DNA from: Bifidobacterium sp. ESL0732
GTDB taxonomy: Bacteria; Actinomycetota; Actinomycetes; Actinomycetales; Bifidobacteriaceae
Length of the DNA stretch: 64,000 nucleotides
Direction: 5' to 3'
Assembly (NCBI RefSeq): GCF_029395535.1
Contig: NZ_CP113920.1
Span: 1,240,001-1,304,000, forward strand
Positions 7,801-17,178 of the stretch are shown here, piece after piece. The first letter of the stretch is position 1; each line of letters starts with the position of its first letter. The translations under genes and the position numbers were made by a program. The notes beneath the pieces are model-generated. The model had not been told where the DNA came from. It ran no database searches and saw only the letters and a program-made list of their open reading frames with translations.

Positions 7801-9720
7801 CTAATCCGGTTTTCCAAGCTTCTCGAACATTTGTTCGGTTTCTTTGAGCCATATCGTTCCTTTGCTTCGTATCTGTTTAAGATAACTATCATTGCCGGCT
7901 ACGGGGCTTATCTCATCACGCTTTCTTCTCATTCTGGACAATGCTTTGAACGGAAGGACCATACCTATTTCGCATGCCACAATCATCAGCGCGCCACCGA
8001 CGCCACCTGCCCATGGCATGGTCGCGGTTTGCGAACCGCCGATGGTGTCCGCACACCATTGCATCACTGACGTACCACAACTGGAAAGCCACACAAACAC
8101 AAACGACAGATGCGGGGCCCATGACGACAACACCAAGCCTGCCAGCCCGGTAAGTGTCGAAAAATCCACGAACGGTGCCACCACGAGGTTTGCGGGTACG
8201 GAAAGCAAGGGCAACGTCGGGTTCATAAGCACCTGTATCGGTAGGGTGAAAAGCTGGGCGGCGATGGTCACCGACATGCCATCGGCAAAGAATTGCGGCA
8301 ATAGCGCCGAAAGCCGCTCCGCTATCGGACCGGCGCAGAGCACGATGCCCAGCACTGAGGCGCAAGAAAGTGCGAATCCGTAACTTCTGGACATCGCTGG
8401 GTTGACGAGCAGAACGAGGATGGCCGTCCAGCTCAACGCGCTGATTGCCTGCGACCTTCTGCCTGCAAACATCGCGGACGAGGCAAAGATACCCATGATC
8501 AGAGCCCGCATCACCGAATCGGAGGGGTACATGGCGCTCGCGAGCGCCACATAGGCCAGCACTGTGAGCACGGCAACCATCTGCCGTGGCAGTAGGAACC
8601 GTGCGCAACCCGAACGTATGAGGCTGCCGATCAGTGCGAAATGCCCTCCGGAGACAGCCATCAGATGCATGATGCCGGAATCCTTGAAATGCATCTCCAG
8701 CAGCGTGGCGAACGTTGCGTTTATAGGTTCGCGCTTGTCCGTCATCGCACCCATGAAATCCTGGCCCAATAGCCCGATGGTCAGTCCAGGAACCAGCACA
8801 CGCCCTTGATCGGAAAGGCCTTCCGTCACCGAAAAGAACGAGCGTTGCATGGAATCAACCAACCGCTTGGTCGGTGGGGCCCGTTCCAACAAACTTGTTT
8901 TCGCGTCGTCGCTTATGGTTAGCCATATTGGTCTCATACCATAGCGGGCAGTCTCCAATGTGCCCGAAGTTTCTATGGTCTGCCCGTCCGAAAGCCGTCC
9001 ACATAACGGTTTATTCGCATAGAGGACGATACGCGACTTACTGGCTTGACTGATACCATCATGACCGATATTGACCAGATGTGCGTTCGCCTGGCAATCG
9101 GCCTGCCACGAGCTCGCTGCAGTAATCGGTGAATCGAGACGCACACTGGCCTCGACTGTGCTTTCGCCTTCCCGCACGAGCGCCATGGCTGGGTCTCGGT
9201 CAGCCATCACATCGGCACTCATTGAAGCGATGAACGCGGCCAAAGCGGAAGAAACAAGTACCACCGCCCAAGTCTTCCGATAATCGTGAAAACCATGCAA
9301 CATTCCCGAAAGTTTGCTGTTAGCTGGAACTTGGTCCAGATTCTCGTTTTTTCTTTTTTCTCCGAACCATCGTTGAGATGAAACCACCAGGACAATCAAT
9401 CCTGCAAGTAAAAGAACAAGTCCGGCTGTTTGCGAGAGTGTTTCAATGCTGAGACCGCCAGCCAACCGATTCGTTATCCTACTAAACAAAGATTCGATAT
9501 TCGAAAAGCCGATGGAATTATTTCTACCTTGGCCGGCCGAAGCCAGGTTGTTCTGCTGCCCAGTGAGCAGAGTGAACATAGCGTGCGAGCCAAGTGCCGC
9601 GACCCAGACGCATAGCGCCACCGGCAGCATCCGCCAGTCACGGCTGCCTTGTTCATGGTTGTTCGCCTTGTCGAACTTGTTAGTGGAATCTTTGCCTCGA
9701 GGACAATCTACAGTTTTCAT
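7801..9720 (-). CDS. comEC: ComEC/Rec2 family competence membrane protein, lacking the metallo-hydrolase domain
   Basis: Polytopic membrane protein of the DNA-uptake channel family, 639 residues. Three N-terminal hydrophobic segments are followed by a soluble part with the OB-like domain (about residues 170-270), then the Competence domain with MHLMAVSGGHFALIGSLIR and YPSDSVMRALIMG. The protein stops about 50 residues after the last membrane helix, so the C-terminal metallo-beta-lactamase-like domain of Bacillus and Neisseria ComEC is absent. Its ATG overlaps the comEA stop by one base (TGATG), which argues for coupled translation. Confidence 0.92.
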   Translation of the reverse strand: MKTVDCPRGKDSTNKFDKANNHEQGSRDWRMLPVALCVWVAALGSHAMFTLLTGQQNNLASAGQGRNNSIGFSNIESLFSRITNRLAGGLSIETLSQTAGLVLLLAGLIVLVVSSQRWFGEKRKNENLDQVPANSKLSGMLHGFHDYRKTWAVVLVSSALAAFIASMSADVMADRDPAMALVREGESTVEASVRLDSPITAASSWQADCQANAHLVNIGHDGISQASKSRIVLYANKPLCGRLSDGQTIETSGTLETARYGMRPIWLTISDDAKTSLLERAPPTKRLVDSMQRSFFSVTEGLSDQGRVLVPGLTIGLLGQDFMGAMTDKREPINATFATLLEMHFKDSGIMHLMAVSGGHFALIGSLIRSGCARFLLPRQMVAVLTVLAYVALASAMYPSDSVMRALIMGIFASSAMFAGRRSQAISALSWTAILVLLVNPAMSRSYGFALSCASVLGIVLCAGPIAERLSALLPQFFADGMSVTIAAQLFTLPIQVLMNPTLPLLSVPANLVVAPFVDFSTLTGLAGLVLSSWAPHLSFVFVWLSSCGTSVMQWCADTIGGSQTATMPWAGGVGGALMIVACEIGMVLPFKALSRMRRKRDEISPVAGNDSYLKQIRSKGTIWLKETEQMFEKLGKPD

Positions 9721-10628
9721 CAGACCGTCACCTGCCCGCGTATCTTTTCCAGTGTCTTCTGACCGATACCTGAAACCTTGAGCAGCTGGTCGACGCTCGT
9801 GAAACGGCCGATGGAGGTACGATAGTCAATGATTTTTTGCGCCATCACCGGCCCCACGCCCTTGATCTGTTGTAGCTGTGTACTGTCCGCAGTATTGAGA
9901 TTGATGAGATTACTGCCGCTGTTTGAAGCCCCGGATTGCGCACCAGAAGATTCGGATTCTGCAGATGGATCTGCTGATGTTGACGTCCCAACCGTGCCAG
10001 TATTTTGCCCTCCAACTCCAACTGATGTTGATGCAGAACCGGCAGCTCCACCGGATTTCAAAGCATTCCCTTGTGTTGGACCTGAACCTTTAACTGTGGA
10101 ACCGCCACGTGTCGCAGTTGTACTGATGGAAGAGGCTTCGGCCTGCTGCTTGTTGTAGTTGATGGTCTGCGTCACCAGCATTGTCAGGCTCGCGCACAAC
10201 GCCACCACCAACACCAGAATCACGACAACCGCCTGGGTGGGTTTGAACACTAATCTTGGTATGGTTTGTTGCTTGGCAGCAGATTTAACACTCGAATCCG
10301 CTTGCAAAGCTTCGCTCACAGAACCATCTATGACAGAATCAAAATCATCAACCTCTAAAGTGTGGTCAATACTTTCAGACTGCTTTTTTAGTTTGCTATC
10401 TGACGTGTTTTCAGACTTGTCTTCCGGTTCGATAAGCCAGGTATCAATGGGCGGTAACGGCGGCAGACCGACTCGCAGCAGATGCTCATCAAGATCCTGC
10501 CTGAGTCCGTGCGGTTCATTTTCAGGTGGCTCAGCCTGTAACATGGCAGAGGAATATAGCCGTTTCGTCAAAAACTGGCTTTCATCGTGCGTTATGCCAT
10601 TGAAATGAATACCCATACATTCAAGCAT
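9720..10628 (-). CDS. comEA: ComEA-like helix-hairpin-helix DNA-binding protein
   Basis: Predicted membrane-anchored DNA receptor, 302 residues. The first 130 residues are acidic and polar, one transmembrane helix follows (TQAVVVILVLVVALCASLTM), then about 75 residues of Ser/Gly/Thr-rich linker. The last 65 residues form two HhH motifs (LINLNTADSTQLQQIKGVGP; SVDQLLKVSGIGQKTLEKI). The SLBB domain usual in Gram-positive ComEA is not visible, and the cytoplasmic N-terminus is unusually long. No good ribosome binding site precedes the first ATG, so the start is uncertain. It is directly followed by comEC. Confidence 0.88.
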   Translation of the reverse strand: MLECMGIHFNGITHDESQFLTKRLYSSAMLQAEPPENEPHGLRQDLDEHLLRVGLPPLPPIDTWLIEPEDKSENTSDSKLKKQSESIDHTLEVDDFDSVIDGSVSEALQADSSVKSAAKQQTIPRLVFKPTQAVVVILVLVVALCASLTMLVTQTINYNKQQAEASSISTTATRGGSTVKGSGPTQGNALKSGGAAGSASTSVGVGGQNTGTVGTSTSADPSAESESSGAQSGASNSGSNLINLNTADSTQLQQIKGVGPVMAQKIIDYRTSIGRFTSVDQLLKVSGIGQKTLEKIRGQVTV

Positions 10629-10655
10629 GACTGAACCGAGCTCAAAAGTCGAACC

Positions 10656-10709
10656 AAAACGGCTACTGTGGTCGAATGATAGCAGTTATCCACATTTGAG
10701 GCGTGTCGC
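10656..10709. repeat. Second copy of the DnaA-box block
   Basis: Matches 57-112 in four ordered parts: AAAACG, CTGTGGTCGAATGA, GTTATCCACA (DnaA box 10686-10694) and GGCGTGTCGC (10700-10709). It lies just upstream of comEA on the other strand relation than the copy near tag. Confidence 0.6.
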
Positions 10710-10882
10710 GCTCTGAACCGCCGAATCGTCCACATCCATACACAACGTGTCATTGGGCGCGAACGACGATAAAAAGTAGACCCCAAACTAAAACTTTTCG
10801 GAAAGCTTCCGGATTTTAAGCATCATCCAATATTCTTTATTTCGACCTATTAATGAAATTCAAAAAATGAAAAACCAACGGA

Positions 10883-10914
10883 AAAGGACACCAGGCTTCA
10901 ACCCGGTGTCCTTT
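10883..10914 (-). terminator. Rho-independent terminator of leuS
   Basis: Perfect 10-bp inverted repeat (AAAGGACACC / GGTGTCCTTT) with a 12-nt loop; on the minus strand the stem ends in TTTT. About 80 bp downstream of the leuS stop. Confidence 0.85.
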
Positions 10915-10994
10915 AGTTTATTTGATGTCTTTATTCGATTGATCGATTAAACGGCTCGCTGATATCGTTTCGAACACTATCCGACGATGGTCCT

Positions 10995-13973
10995 CTATTC
11001 GGCCGGAACGATGGAGACTATCTTCGGGGCCTTGACGATGACCTTGCGCGGTTCCTTGCCTCCCAGACGATCAGCGACAGCTTTCAGAGCCATGTCCTTG
11101 AGCTCGTCGGGGTCGATCGAAGGGCTGACCTCGAGCTTGGCACGGACCTTGCCCTTGATCTGCACCACGGCAGTGACGGTGTCCTCGCCGACGTAACGCT
11201 CGTCGACCTTCGGCCACGGCTCATGCGCCAGGGAATCGGAGTGTCCGAGCTTTTGCCAGAGTTCCTCGCAGATATGCGGGGCGATTGGCGAAAGCATGAG
11301 AATCAGCGGTTCGACGGCGGCACGCGGCACGGCTTTCAGCCCGGTCAGTTTATTGTTGAGAACGATGAGCTTGGCAATGGCCGTGTTGGGACGCATGTTT
11401 TCCATCTCGACGGTCACATCGGCGATGGTGTTGTTCAACAGCTTCAGCGTCTTGGCATCGGGAGCCTCTTCCGAAATGGTGACCTCGCCAGTATTCTCGT
11501 CAACGACGTTGCGCCAGAGACGCTGCAGGAAGCGCATGCCGCCCACGACGTTGCGGTCGTTCCAAGGACGGGACTCGTCGAGCGGGCCCATGCTCATCTC
11601 ATAGAGGCGGAACGTGTCGGCACCATAACGTGCGTACATGTCGTCGGGCGTGATGATGTTCTTGAGGCTCTTGCCCATCTTGCCGAACTCGCGATTGGCG
11701 TGCTCCCCGTTGTAGGTGAACGTCGGCTCGCCGGACGCATCGGCCGGTCCCTCCTTCACCTCGGCGGCGGGCACATATTGACCGCGGTCGTCGGTGTAGG
11801 CGTAGGCCTGGATCATGCCTTGGTTGAAAAGCTTGTAGAACGGTTCTGGAGTGTCGACGTAGCCCAGATCGAACAGGATCTTGTGCCAGAAACGCGAGTA
11901 GAGCAGGTGCAGCACCGCGTGCTCGACGCCGCCGACGTAGAGGTCGACGCCGCCGGTCTTGCCCGACTCCTTGTTGTGGTTCGGACCCATCCAATATTCG
12001 TATTCGTCCGGATCGACCATATGCTCGGTGTCGTTCGGATCGAGGTAGCGCATGTAATACCAGCAGGAACCGGCCCAGTTGGGCATCGTGTTGGTGTCGC
12101 GATAGTAGGTCTTTGGTCCGTCGCCCAGGTCGAGCGTGACCTTGACCCAGTCCTCATTGCGGCTCAATGGCGCCTCTGGATTGCTTTCTGCATCCATCGG
12201 GTCGAAGGTCTTGGGGCTGTAGTCCGGGACGTCGGGCAGATTGATCGGCAGCATGGAGTCCGGCAGCAGATGCGGTACGCCGTCCTCGCCGTAGACAATC
12301 GGGAATGGCTCGCCCCAGTAGCGCTGACGAGAGAAGAGCCAGTCGCGCAGGCGGTAACTGACGGTTCCCTTGCCCACGCCCGCGGATTCGAGCCACTGGT
12401 TGACCTTGTCGATGGCGTCGTTGACGCGCAGACCATTCAAATCCAAAGCATCACCTTTGGCTTGTGTGTGCTCGGTCGAAGAATTGATGACAATGCCATC
12501 GTGTGAGACGAACGGTGCCTTGCCCTCGTAATCGGCCAAATCCTCACCGGAGTCAGGCAGAGGCTTGACAGTATAAATGACCGGAAGGCCGAACTTTTTG
12601 GCGAAGTCGTAATCGCGCTGGTCACCGCCGGGCACAGCCATGATGGCGCCAGTGCCATAGTCCATCAACACATAGTCTGCAGTGAACAGCGGAAGTTTGT
12701 CACCGGTGATGGGGTTAGTGGCGTATAGGCCGGTGAAGAGGCCCGTCTTTTCGCCGCCCTCATCGACGCGGTCCTGCGCGGTCTTGGATTCGGCTGCGAG
12801 ACGATACGCCTTTATGCCTTCCGCAGGTGTGGCATAGCCGCACTTCCAGCTTTCCGGAGTGTCTTCCGGCCATGCTGCGGGGGCATCGGCCAAAAGGTCA
12901 TGCTCAGGAGAGACCACGGCGAATGTGGTGCCGAAAAGCGTGTCGGGACGGGTCGTGTAGATTTCCATGTCGCGCTCGCCGTTGGACGTGACAACCTTGA
13001 AATGGACGGAAGCGCCGTGGGATTCGCCGATCCAGTTGCGCTGCATGAGTTTGACCTTCTGCGGCCAGTCGATGATGTCGAGATCCTCGATCAGGCGGTG
13101 ACCGTAGGCGGTGATGCGCATGGACCATTGGCGCAGCTCGCGTTGGAAGACCGGGAAGTTGCCACGTTCGGACTTGCCTTCGGCGGTGACCTCTTCGTTC
13201 GCCAGCACCGTGCCTAGGCCTGGACACCAGTTGACCGGCGACTTGGAGATATACGCGAGACGGAAATCATTGAGCACGTCGGCCTGTTCGGCTTCAGTGA
13301 GCTGGTCCCATGATTTTCCGGAATCCTCGAAACCGGGAATGGCGCGCTTACCGCTCTTGAATTGATCAATCAACGTGTCGATATGACGAGCGGAACCCTT
13401 GCCGCCGTCGGGACGGACGAAATCGGGGTCGTACCAGGCGTCATAGATACGCGAGAAAATCCACTGCGTCCAGCGCATGTAGCCGGGGTCGATGGTGGCG
13501 AAAGTGCGGCGGTTGTCGAAGCTCAGACCCATGCGGTGCAGCTGACGGCGCATGTTGGCGATATTGGCTTCCGTCGTGACGCGTGGATGTTGGCCTGTCT
13601 GCACGGCGTACTGCTCGGCGGGAAGGCCGAAGGCGTCGTAGCCCATGGCGTGCAATACGTTCTCACCCTTCATGCGGTGGTAGCGGCTGACCACATCCGT
13701 GGCGAGATACCCCAGCGGATGGCCGACGTGCAGCCCCTTGCCGGAAGGATAGGGGAACATATCCATCGCGAAGTATGGGGTACGCCCGTCGGCGTGCTTG
13801 CCTTTGCCGTCCGTCAGATCACCCTTGACATTCGCAGCCCAGAAGGTACCCTTCTCATCCCATGTTTTCTGCCATTTTTCCTCGATACCCTGCGCCATCT
13901 TGGCGTTGTAACGGTAAGCCGGAACACTAGTAATATTGGCGCTCGAATCCGCGCCTTTCTCATTGTCGCTCAT
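10995..13973 (-). CDS. leuS: Leucyl-tRNA synthetase
   Basis: Class I synthetase charging tRNA-Leu, 992 residues, full length with the actinobacterial insertions. The HIGH-type motif is PSGKGLHVGHPLGY; the KMSKS loop is KMGKSLKNIITPDDM. The CP1 editing domain is recognisable between them (TTRPDTLFG, MAVPGGDQRD YDFAKKF region). No strong Shine-Dalgarno precedes the ATG used. No T-box leader was recognised in the short upstream gap. Confidence 0.98.
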   Translation of the reverse strand: MSDNEKGADSSANITSVPAYRYNAKMAQGIEEKWQKTWDEKGTFWAANVKGDLTDGKGKHADGRTPYFAMDMFPYPSGKGLHVGHPLGYLATDVVSRYHRMKGENVLHAMGYDAFGLPAEQYAVQTGQHPRVTTEANIANMRRQLHRMGLSFDNRRTFATIDPGYMRWTQWIFSRIYDAWYDPDFVRPDGGKGSARHIDTLIDQFKSGKRAIPGFEDSGKSWDQLTEAEQADVLNDFRLAYISKSPVNWCPGLGTVLANEEVTAEGKSERGNFPVFQRELRQWSMRITAYGHRLIEDLDIIDWPQKVKLMQRNWIGESHGASVHFKVVTSNGERDMEIYTTRPDTLFGTTFAVVSPEHDLLADAPAAWPEDTPESWKCGYATPAEGIKAYRLAAESKTAQDRVDEGGEKTGLFTGLYATNPITGDKLPLFTADYVLMDYGTGAIMAVPGGDQRDYDFAKKFGLPVIYTVKPLPDSGEDLADYEGKAPFVSHDGIVINSSTEHTQAKGDALDLNGLRVNDAIDKVNQWLESAGVGKGTVSYRLRDWLFSRQRYWGEPFPIVYGEDGVPHLLPDSMLPINLPDVPDYSPKTFDPMDAESNPEAPLSRNEDWVKVTLDLGDGPKTYYRDTNTMPNWAGSCWYYMRYLDPNDTEHMVDPDEYEYWMGPNHNKESGKTGGVDLYVGGVEHAVLHLLYSRFWHKILFDLGYVDTPEPFYKLFNQGMIQAYAYTDDRGQYVPAAEVKEGPADASGEPTFTYNGEHANREFGKMGKSLKNIITPDDMYARYGADTFRLYEMSMGPLDESRPWNDRNVVGGMRFLQRLWRNVVDENTGEVTISEEAPDAKTLKLLNNTIADVTVEMENMRPNTAIAKLIVLNNKLTGLKAVPRAAVEPLILMLSPIAPHICEELWQKLGHSDSLAHEPWPKVDERYVGEDTVTAVVQIKGKVRAKLEVSPSIDPDELKDMALKAVADRLGGKEPRKVIVKAPKIVSIVPAE

Positions 13974-14083
13974 AATATGGAATTATCGTGGCTCAACTGG
14001 ACACGGGCAAGCCACTTCCCGCAAGTTGGTCATATCGGCATCAAAATAGTGCGTTCTCCACTGATTCAAGTGAGCCTAGCAGG

Positions 14084-15016
14084 TCACTTTCTGACTGGCT
14101 GGTTCAACGCCGGGTCAGGAGTGTAGCCGATATCTTTACGCATGCTATCGACGGCTTTTTGCCAGGTACCGTCCTTGACCATATCATCAAGGATGGTGTT
14201 GATCTTTTTGGTCAGTTCTCCGTCTGACGGACGAATCATGACGGCGTGCTGGACTTCAGAAGCCCGCGCAATCGCTTTGGCCAGTCTTGCAGAAGACGAC
14301 GAATTTCCATCGCCCAGAACAGTGACGTCATGTTCGACAACGCTTGAAGCAAGCCCGTGCAGAATGGCGGCATCGGCCGCGATGGCATTCGATTCGCCAA
14401 CAAGCAACGCGGTGAGGCATTGGGGATAGGTATCACGTTCCTGGATTTTCACGTTAGAAATCGCGGAGGCCAGTTTGCCCCCGTCAGCAGTCCCTTTGAC
14501 CGTGCAGATATTCTGACCTTGCAATGACGATATATCAGTGAAATCATGTTGCAATCGCGTAGGCACCATAAGCCCCAACGGATTGGTGAGATAGGGCTTC
14601 GACGTCCCGAATTGCCGGCCGGTAATGGACGAAGTGACGGCAGGCAGCGCCGAGATGAACATATCGGCCTTGGATTCCTCCAAAGTGGCCATAGCAGTGG
14701 AAACGTTCACTGGTTTGAAGACAATCTGCTTGTGTGCATAGCCGAGCTTCTGGGCTACGTAATGGGCCACCTCGATATCGAAACCCGAATATTTGCCTTC
14801 ATGGTCGAGACCAAGCCCAGGCTCGTCGTTCGAAACCGCGATGGCAATGGTCGGCCCCTCCGGAACGTTAGCCGAAGGCGGCGTTTGCGTCGGTCCGCAA
14901 GCCGAGGCCGAGAACAGCAGTCCAATGCCGCAAGCAAGCGCAAATAACGACTTGAAACGCCGGTGCACGCTTTTTTTACCAAGCAATGAAGCCGATTTCA
15001 ATCTTGACAATCGCAT
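14084..15016 (-). CDS. Amino-acid-type ABC transporter substrate-binding lipoprotein
   Basis: Periplasmic-binding-type lipoprotein of family 3 (SBP_bac_3), 310 residues. A signal peptide ends in a lipobox SASAC with the lipid-bearing Cys at residue 40. The mature part shows GLDHEGKYSGFDIEVAHYVA and later EESKADMFISALP, typical of glutamate/glutamine-type binders. No permease or ATPase gene lies beside it; the upstream neighbour is the CorA-type gene 7 bp away on the same strand. The ligand is unknown, and partnership with a distant permease is inferred. Confidence 0.88.
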   Translation of the reverse strand: MRLSRLKSASLLGKKSVHRRFKSLFALACGIGLLFSASACGPTQTPPSANVPEGPTIAIAVSNDEPGLGLDHEGKYSGFDIEVAHYVAQKLGYAHKQIVFKPVNVSTAMATLEESKADMFISALPAVTSSITGRQFGTSKPYLTNPLGLMVPTRLQHDFTDISSLQGQNICTVKGTADGGKLASAISNVKIQERDTYPQCLTALLVGESNAIAADAAILHGLASSVVEHDVTVLGDGNSSSSARLAKAIARASEVQHAVMIRPSDGELTKKINTILDDMVKDGTWQKAVDSMRKDIGYTPDPALNQPVRK

Positions 15017-15023
15017 CCAAGAC

Positions 15024-15992
15024 CTACTTAAAAAGCTTAGATCTGGTCAACCACCACGCCACAAGCCCGGTGATGACCAGCGAGATGGCGATGACGATGA
15101 AAAAGCCCCAACGCGAACTGGTGAACGGCATGCCGAACATGCCGTCCTGGAAGTTCATACCGTACATCGAGAAAATCAAGGTCGGAACCGCCAGAACGAT
15201 GGAGATGATGGTGAAGATCCTCATCACGTTGTTGAGGTTGTTGGAGACGATCGAGGCGGAGGCGTCGGTCATGTTGGCAAGAACCCCGCTGTAGATGTTG
15301 GCCATCTCAATGGCCTGCTTGTTTTCGGTGATGACGTCGTCCAGTAGGTCCTCGTCCTCTGGATACTGCTTGATGTGCGTCAGCGAGTTGAGTTTTTCGG
15401 TCACTCTCAGCTTCTCCATCACGATCTCGTTGGATTTGAGGCTGGTGGTGAAATAGACCAAGGTTTTCGAAAGTTCGAGCAGCTGCAAAATCTCACGGTT
15501 TTGCATCGAGTGCTGAAGCTTGAGTTCGAGGTTATCGGAACTACGGTCGATGATACGCAGATAACGCAAGTACATAGTGGCGTTGCGGTAAAGAATCTGC
15601 AATACAAAACGTGTCTTCATATACGTGTTGAAACCGCGGATGGTGCCCTCCATGAAGGGATGGAGTACCGGAGTGTCCTGCATACAGACAGTGATGATGG
15701 TATGTGCCGCAACGATGATAGCCAGAGGAATCGTCTCGTAGTGGTCGCGTCCGTCGCGCTGTTCGACGGTGGGGATGTCGACGATGATCATGGTGTAATC
15801 GTCTTCGGAATCGACACGGGAACGTTCCTCGTCATCCAACGGTGCGCGCAAATCAGCGAGATCAACCCCGGTCTGGGAGGAAACGGTGGCGAGTTCGACG
15901 TCGGTAGGGTTGGACAGACAGATCCAGGAACCGTTTTCCAGCTTGTTTATCTGTTCGACCTGCCCGTTGATTGTATTGAACATCCTCAACAT
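15024..15992 (-). CDS. CorA family Mg2+/Co2+ transporter
   Basis: Divalent-cation channel, about 322 residues. A long acidic cytoplasmic domain is followed by two C-terminal membrane helices, and the signature YGMNFQ closes the first. The helix-helix loop is acidic/aromatic (DGMFGMPFTSSRWG). The start is uncertain: GTG at 16001, ATG at 15992 and ATG at 15983 are all in frame, with AAAGGCGG upstream. Probably cotranscribed with the downstream lipoprotein gene. Confidence 0.93.
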   Translation of the reverse strand: MLRMFNTINGQVEQINKLENGSWICLSNPTDVELATVSSQTGVDLADLRAPLDDEERSRVDSEDDYTMIIVDIPTVEQRDGRDHYETIPLAIIVAAHTIITVCMQDTPVLHPFMEGTIRGFNTYMKTRFVLQILYRNATMYLRYLRIIDRSSDNLELKLQHSMQNREILQLLELSKTLVYFTTSLKSNEIVMEKLRVTEKLNSLTHIKQYPEDEDLLDDVITENKQAIEMANIYSGVLANMTDASASIVSNNLNNVMRIFTIISIVLAVPTLIFSMYGMNFQDGMFGMPFTSSRWGFFIVIAISLVITGLVAWWLTRSKLFK

Positions 15993-16212
15993 GTCTGCCA
16001 CCCGCCTTTCGCGCCATTCGCTGTACGGTTCCCGCAGGAGACGCTGGCTTTCGTACCGCGCGTCCTGGCCACCGGAATATCTGTCTTCATAGCAACGAGC
16101 ACAAACAAAAGCCCCGGATTCCTGCTGTTAACCCAAAGTTCAAGAATAACCCCCAGCCGGAACTTTTAGCCGCACTTTTCGCTTAGCGTTGTATAACTCG
16201 CGTAAGATTTCC

Positions 16213-17052
16213 TCAGACCGTATCGGTGACAGGCAGCGGTTCCATCAATTTCATGCCTTCATAACGCAGTTCTTCAGGTCCGTTGGACCAATCGGCAATC
16301 GTCGAGATGGCAGGTCCGCAATTGAATTCCGCAAGCGTCCAATCATAGCTTCCGTCAGTTTGGAGCTTTGGCTTAAGAGTGGACCAATAGGCGTTGGGAA
16401 TATTGCCAAGCTCGTCGATTTCAGGATCCATACCAAGCAATGTCTCAACCGTCGCGGCAATAAACGAACCGTGGCTGACCAACATCAGCGTGGTCGGTGT
16501 GTCGTCCTGTGTATTCTCATCAAGCAGCTCCAGCACTGCCTTGGCTCCCCTGGCACCAACCTGAGTGCGTGACTCAACGCCGTACTTGACCTCACCACCC
16601 TGATGAGCGCGCCAAGAACGATAGGCCTCGGCATCTATCGCCCTGATTTCCGGACGGGTCTTGCCTTCCCATTGTCCGAAGCTGCGTTCGCGCAGACGCT
16701 TGTCGAGTGTCACCGGAAGGCCGAGGATGTCGGCAAAGGCATGTGCCGTTTGTGCAGCGCGGAAAAGATCGCTTGACATTACTTTCATCTTCCGTTTGGC
16801 TGCTGGTACCTTCTGGTATTCGCTGATATCACTCTGTTCTGCAGCTTTGAGGCCGGGTTGGGGCAGCAAATCTGGATTGTCTGCGACGTTGCTGACCTTT
16901 GCCCAGTAATAACGCTTGGCCAGATCAAGGCCGGTCTGGTCAACCTGCCATTGGCCAACAATGTCAAGCGGGACGTCAATCTGCCCTTGCAGACGGTGGA
17001 CGACATTGTAGGACGTCCTTCCGTGCCGCAACAAAATGACTTCATCAATCAT
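16213..17052 (-). CDS. Histidine phosphatase family protein (phosphoglycerate-mutase-like), paralogue of 27800-28525
   Basis: Phosphatase of the RHG branch, about 279 residues. The catalytic motif VILLRHGRTSYN is at residues 5-16, LRERSFGQWEG supplies the acid region and VSHGSF the second histidine. It has a 40-residue insertion (QPGLKAAEQSDISEYQKVPA region) relative to the paralogue. The ATG at 17052 has a perfect AAAGGAG six bases upstream; extending further would run into the YdcF gene. The substrate is not predictable; the pair is often annotated as phosphoglycerate mutase without proof. Confidence 0.85.
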   Translation of the reverse strand: MIDEVILLRHGRTSYNVVHRLQGQIDVPLDIVGQWQVDQTGLDLAKRYYWAKVSNVADNPDLLPQPGLKAAEQSDISEYQKVPAAKRKMKVMSSDLFRAAQTAHAFADILGLPVTLDKRLRERSFGQWEGKTRPEIRAIDAEAYRSWRAHQGGEVKYGVESRTQVGARGAKAVLELLDENTQDDTPTTLMLVSHGSFIAATVETLLGMDPEIDELGNIPNAYWSTLKPKLQTDGSYDWTLAEFNCGPAISTIADWSNGPEELRYEGMKLMEPLPVTDTV

Positions 17053-17178
17053 ATCCACTCCTTTTGCCGGATATCCCCTATCATTTGTCACACAAATGTG
17101 TGCCATCTCACTGTTTTTATTGTGCCGCACCCCGCCGATGAAAGGAACGCCGAAACGCTGATGCGAGGAACGCAATGT

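Larger units (their letters stand above)
10629..10994. other. Gene-free spacer between comEA and leuS
   Basis: The 366-bp gap holds the leuS terminator (10883-10914) and the 54-nt block with a DnaA box and GGCGTGTCGC (10656-10709). No open reading frame with coding character was recognised in it. Confidence 0.7.

Noticed and set aside
10883..10914. Attenuator or T-box controlling comEA or leuS
   Set aside because: The hairpin lies downstream of leuS, with the T-run on the minus strand, so it is a plain terminator; no T-box sequence (TGGNACC-type) was seen upstream of leuS, pheT or tyrS parts in the window.
11223..12506. 427-codon plus-strand open frame inside leuS
   Set aside because: Antisense to conserved synthetase motifs; an artefact of codon use in GC-rich DNA.
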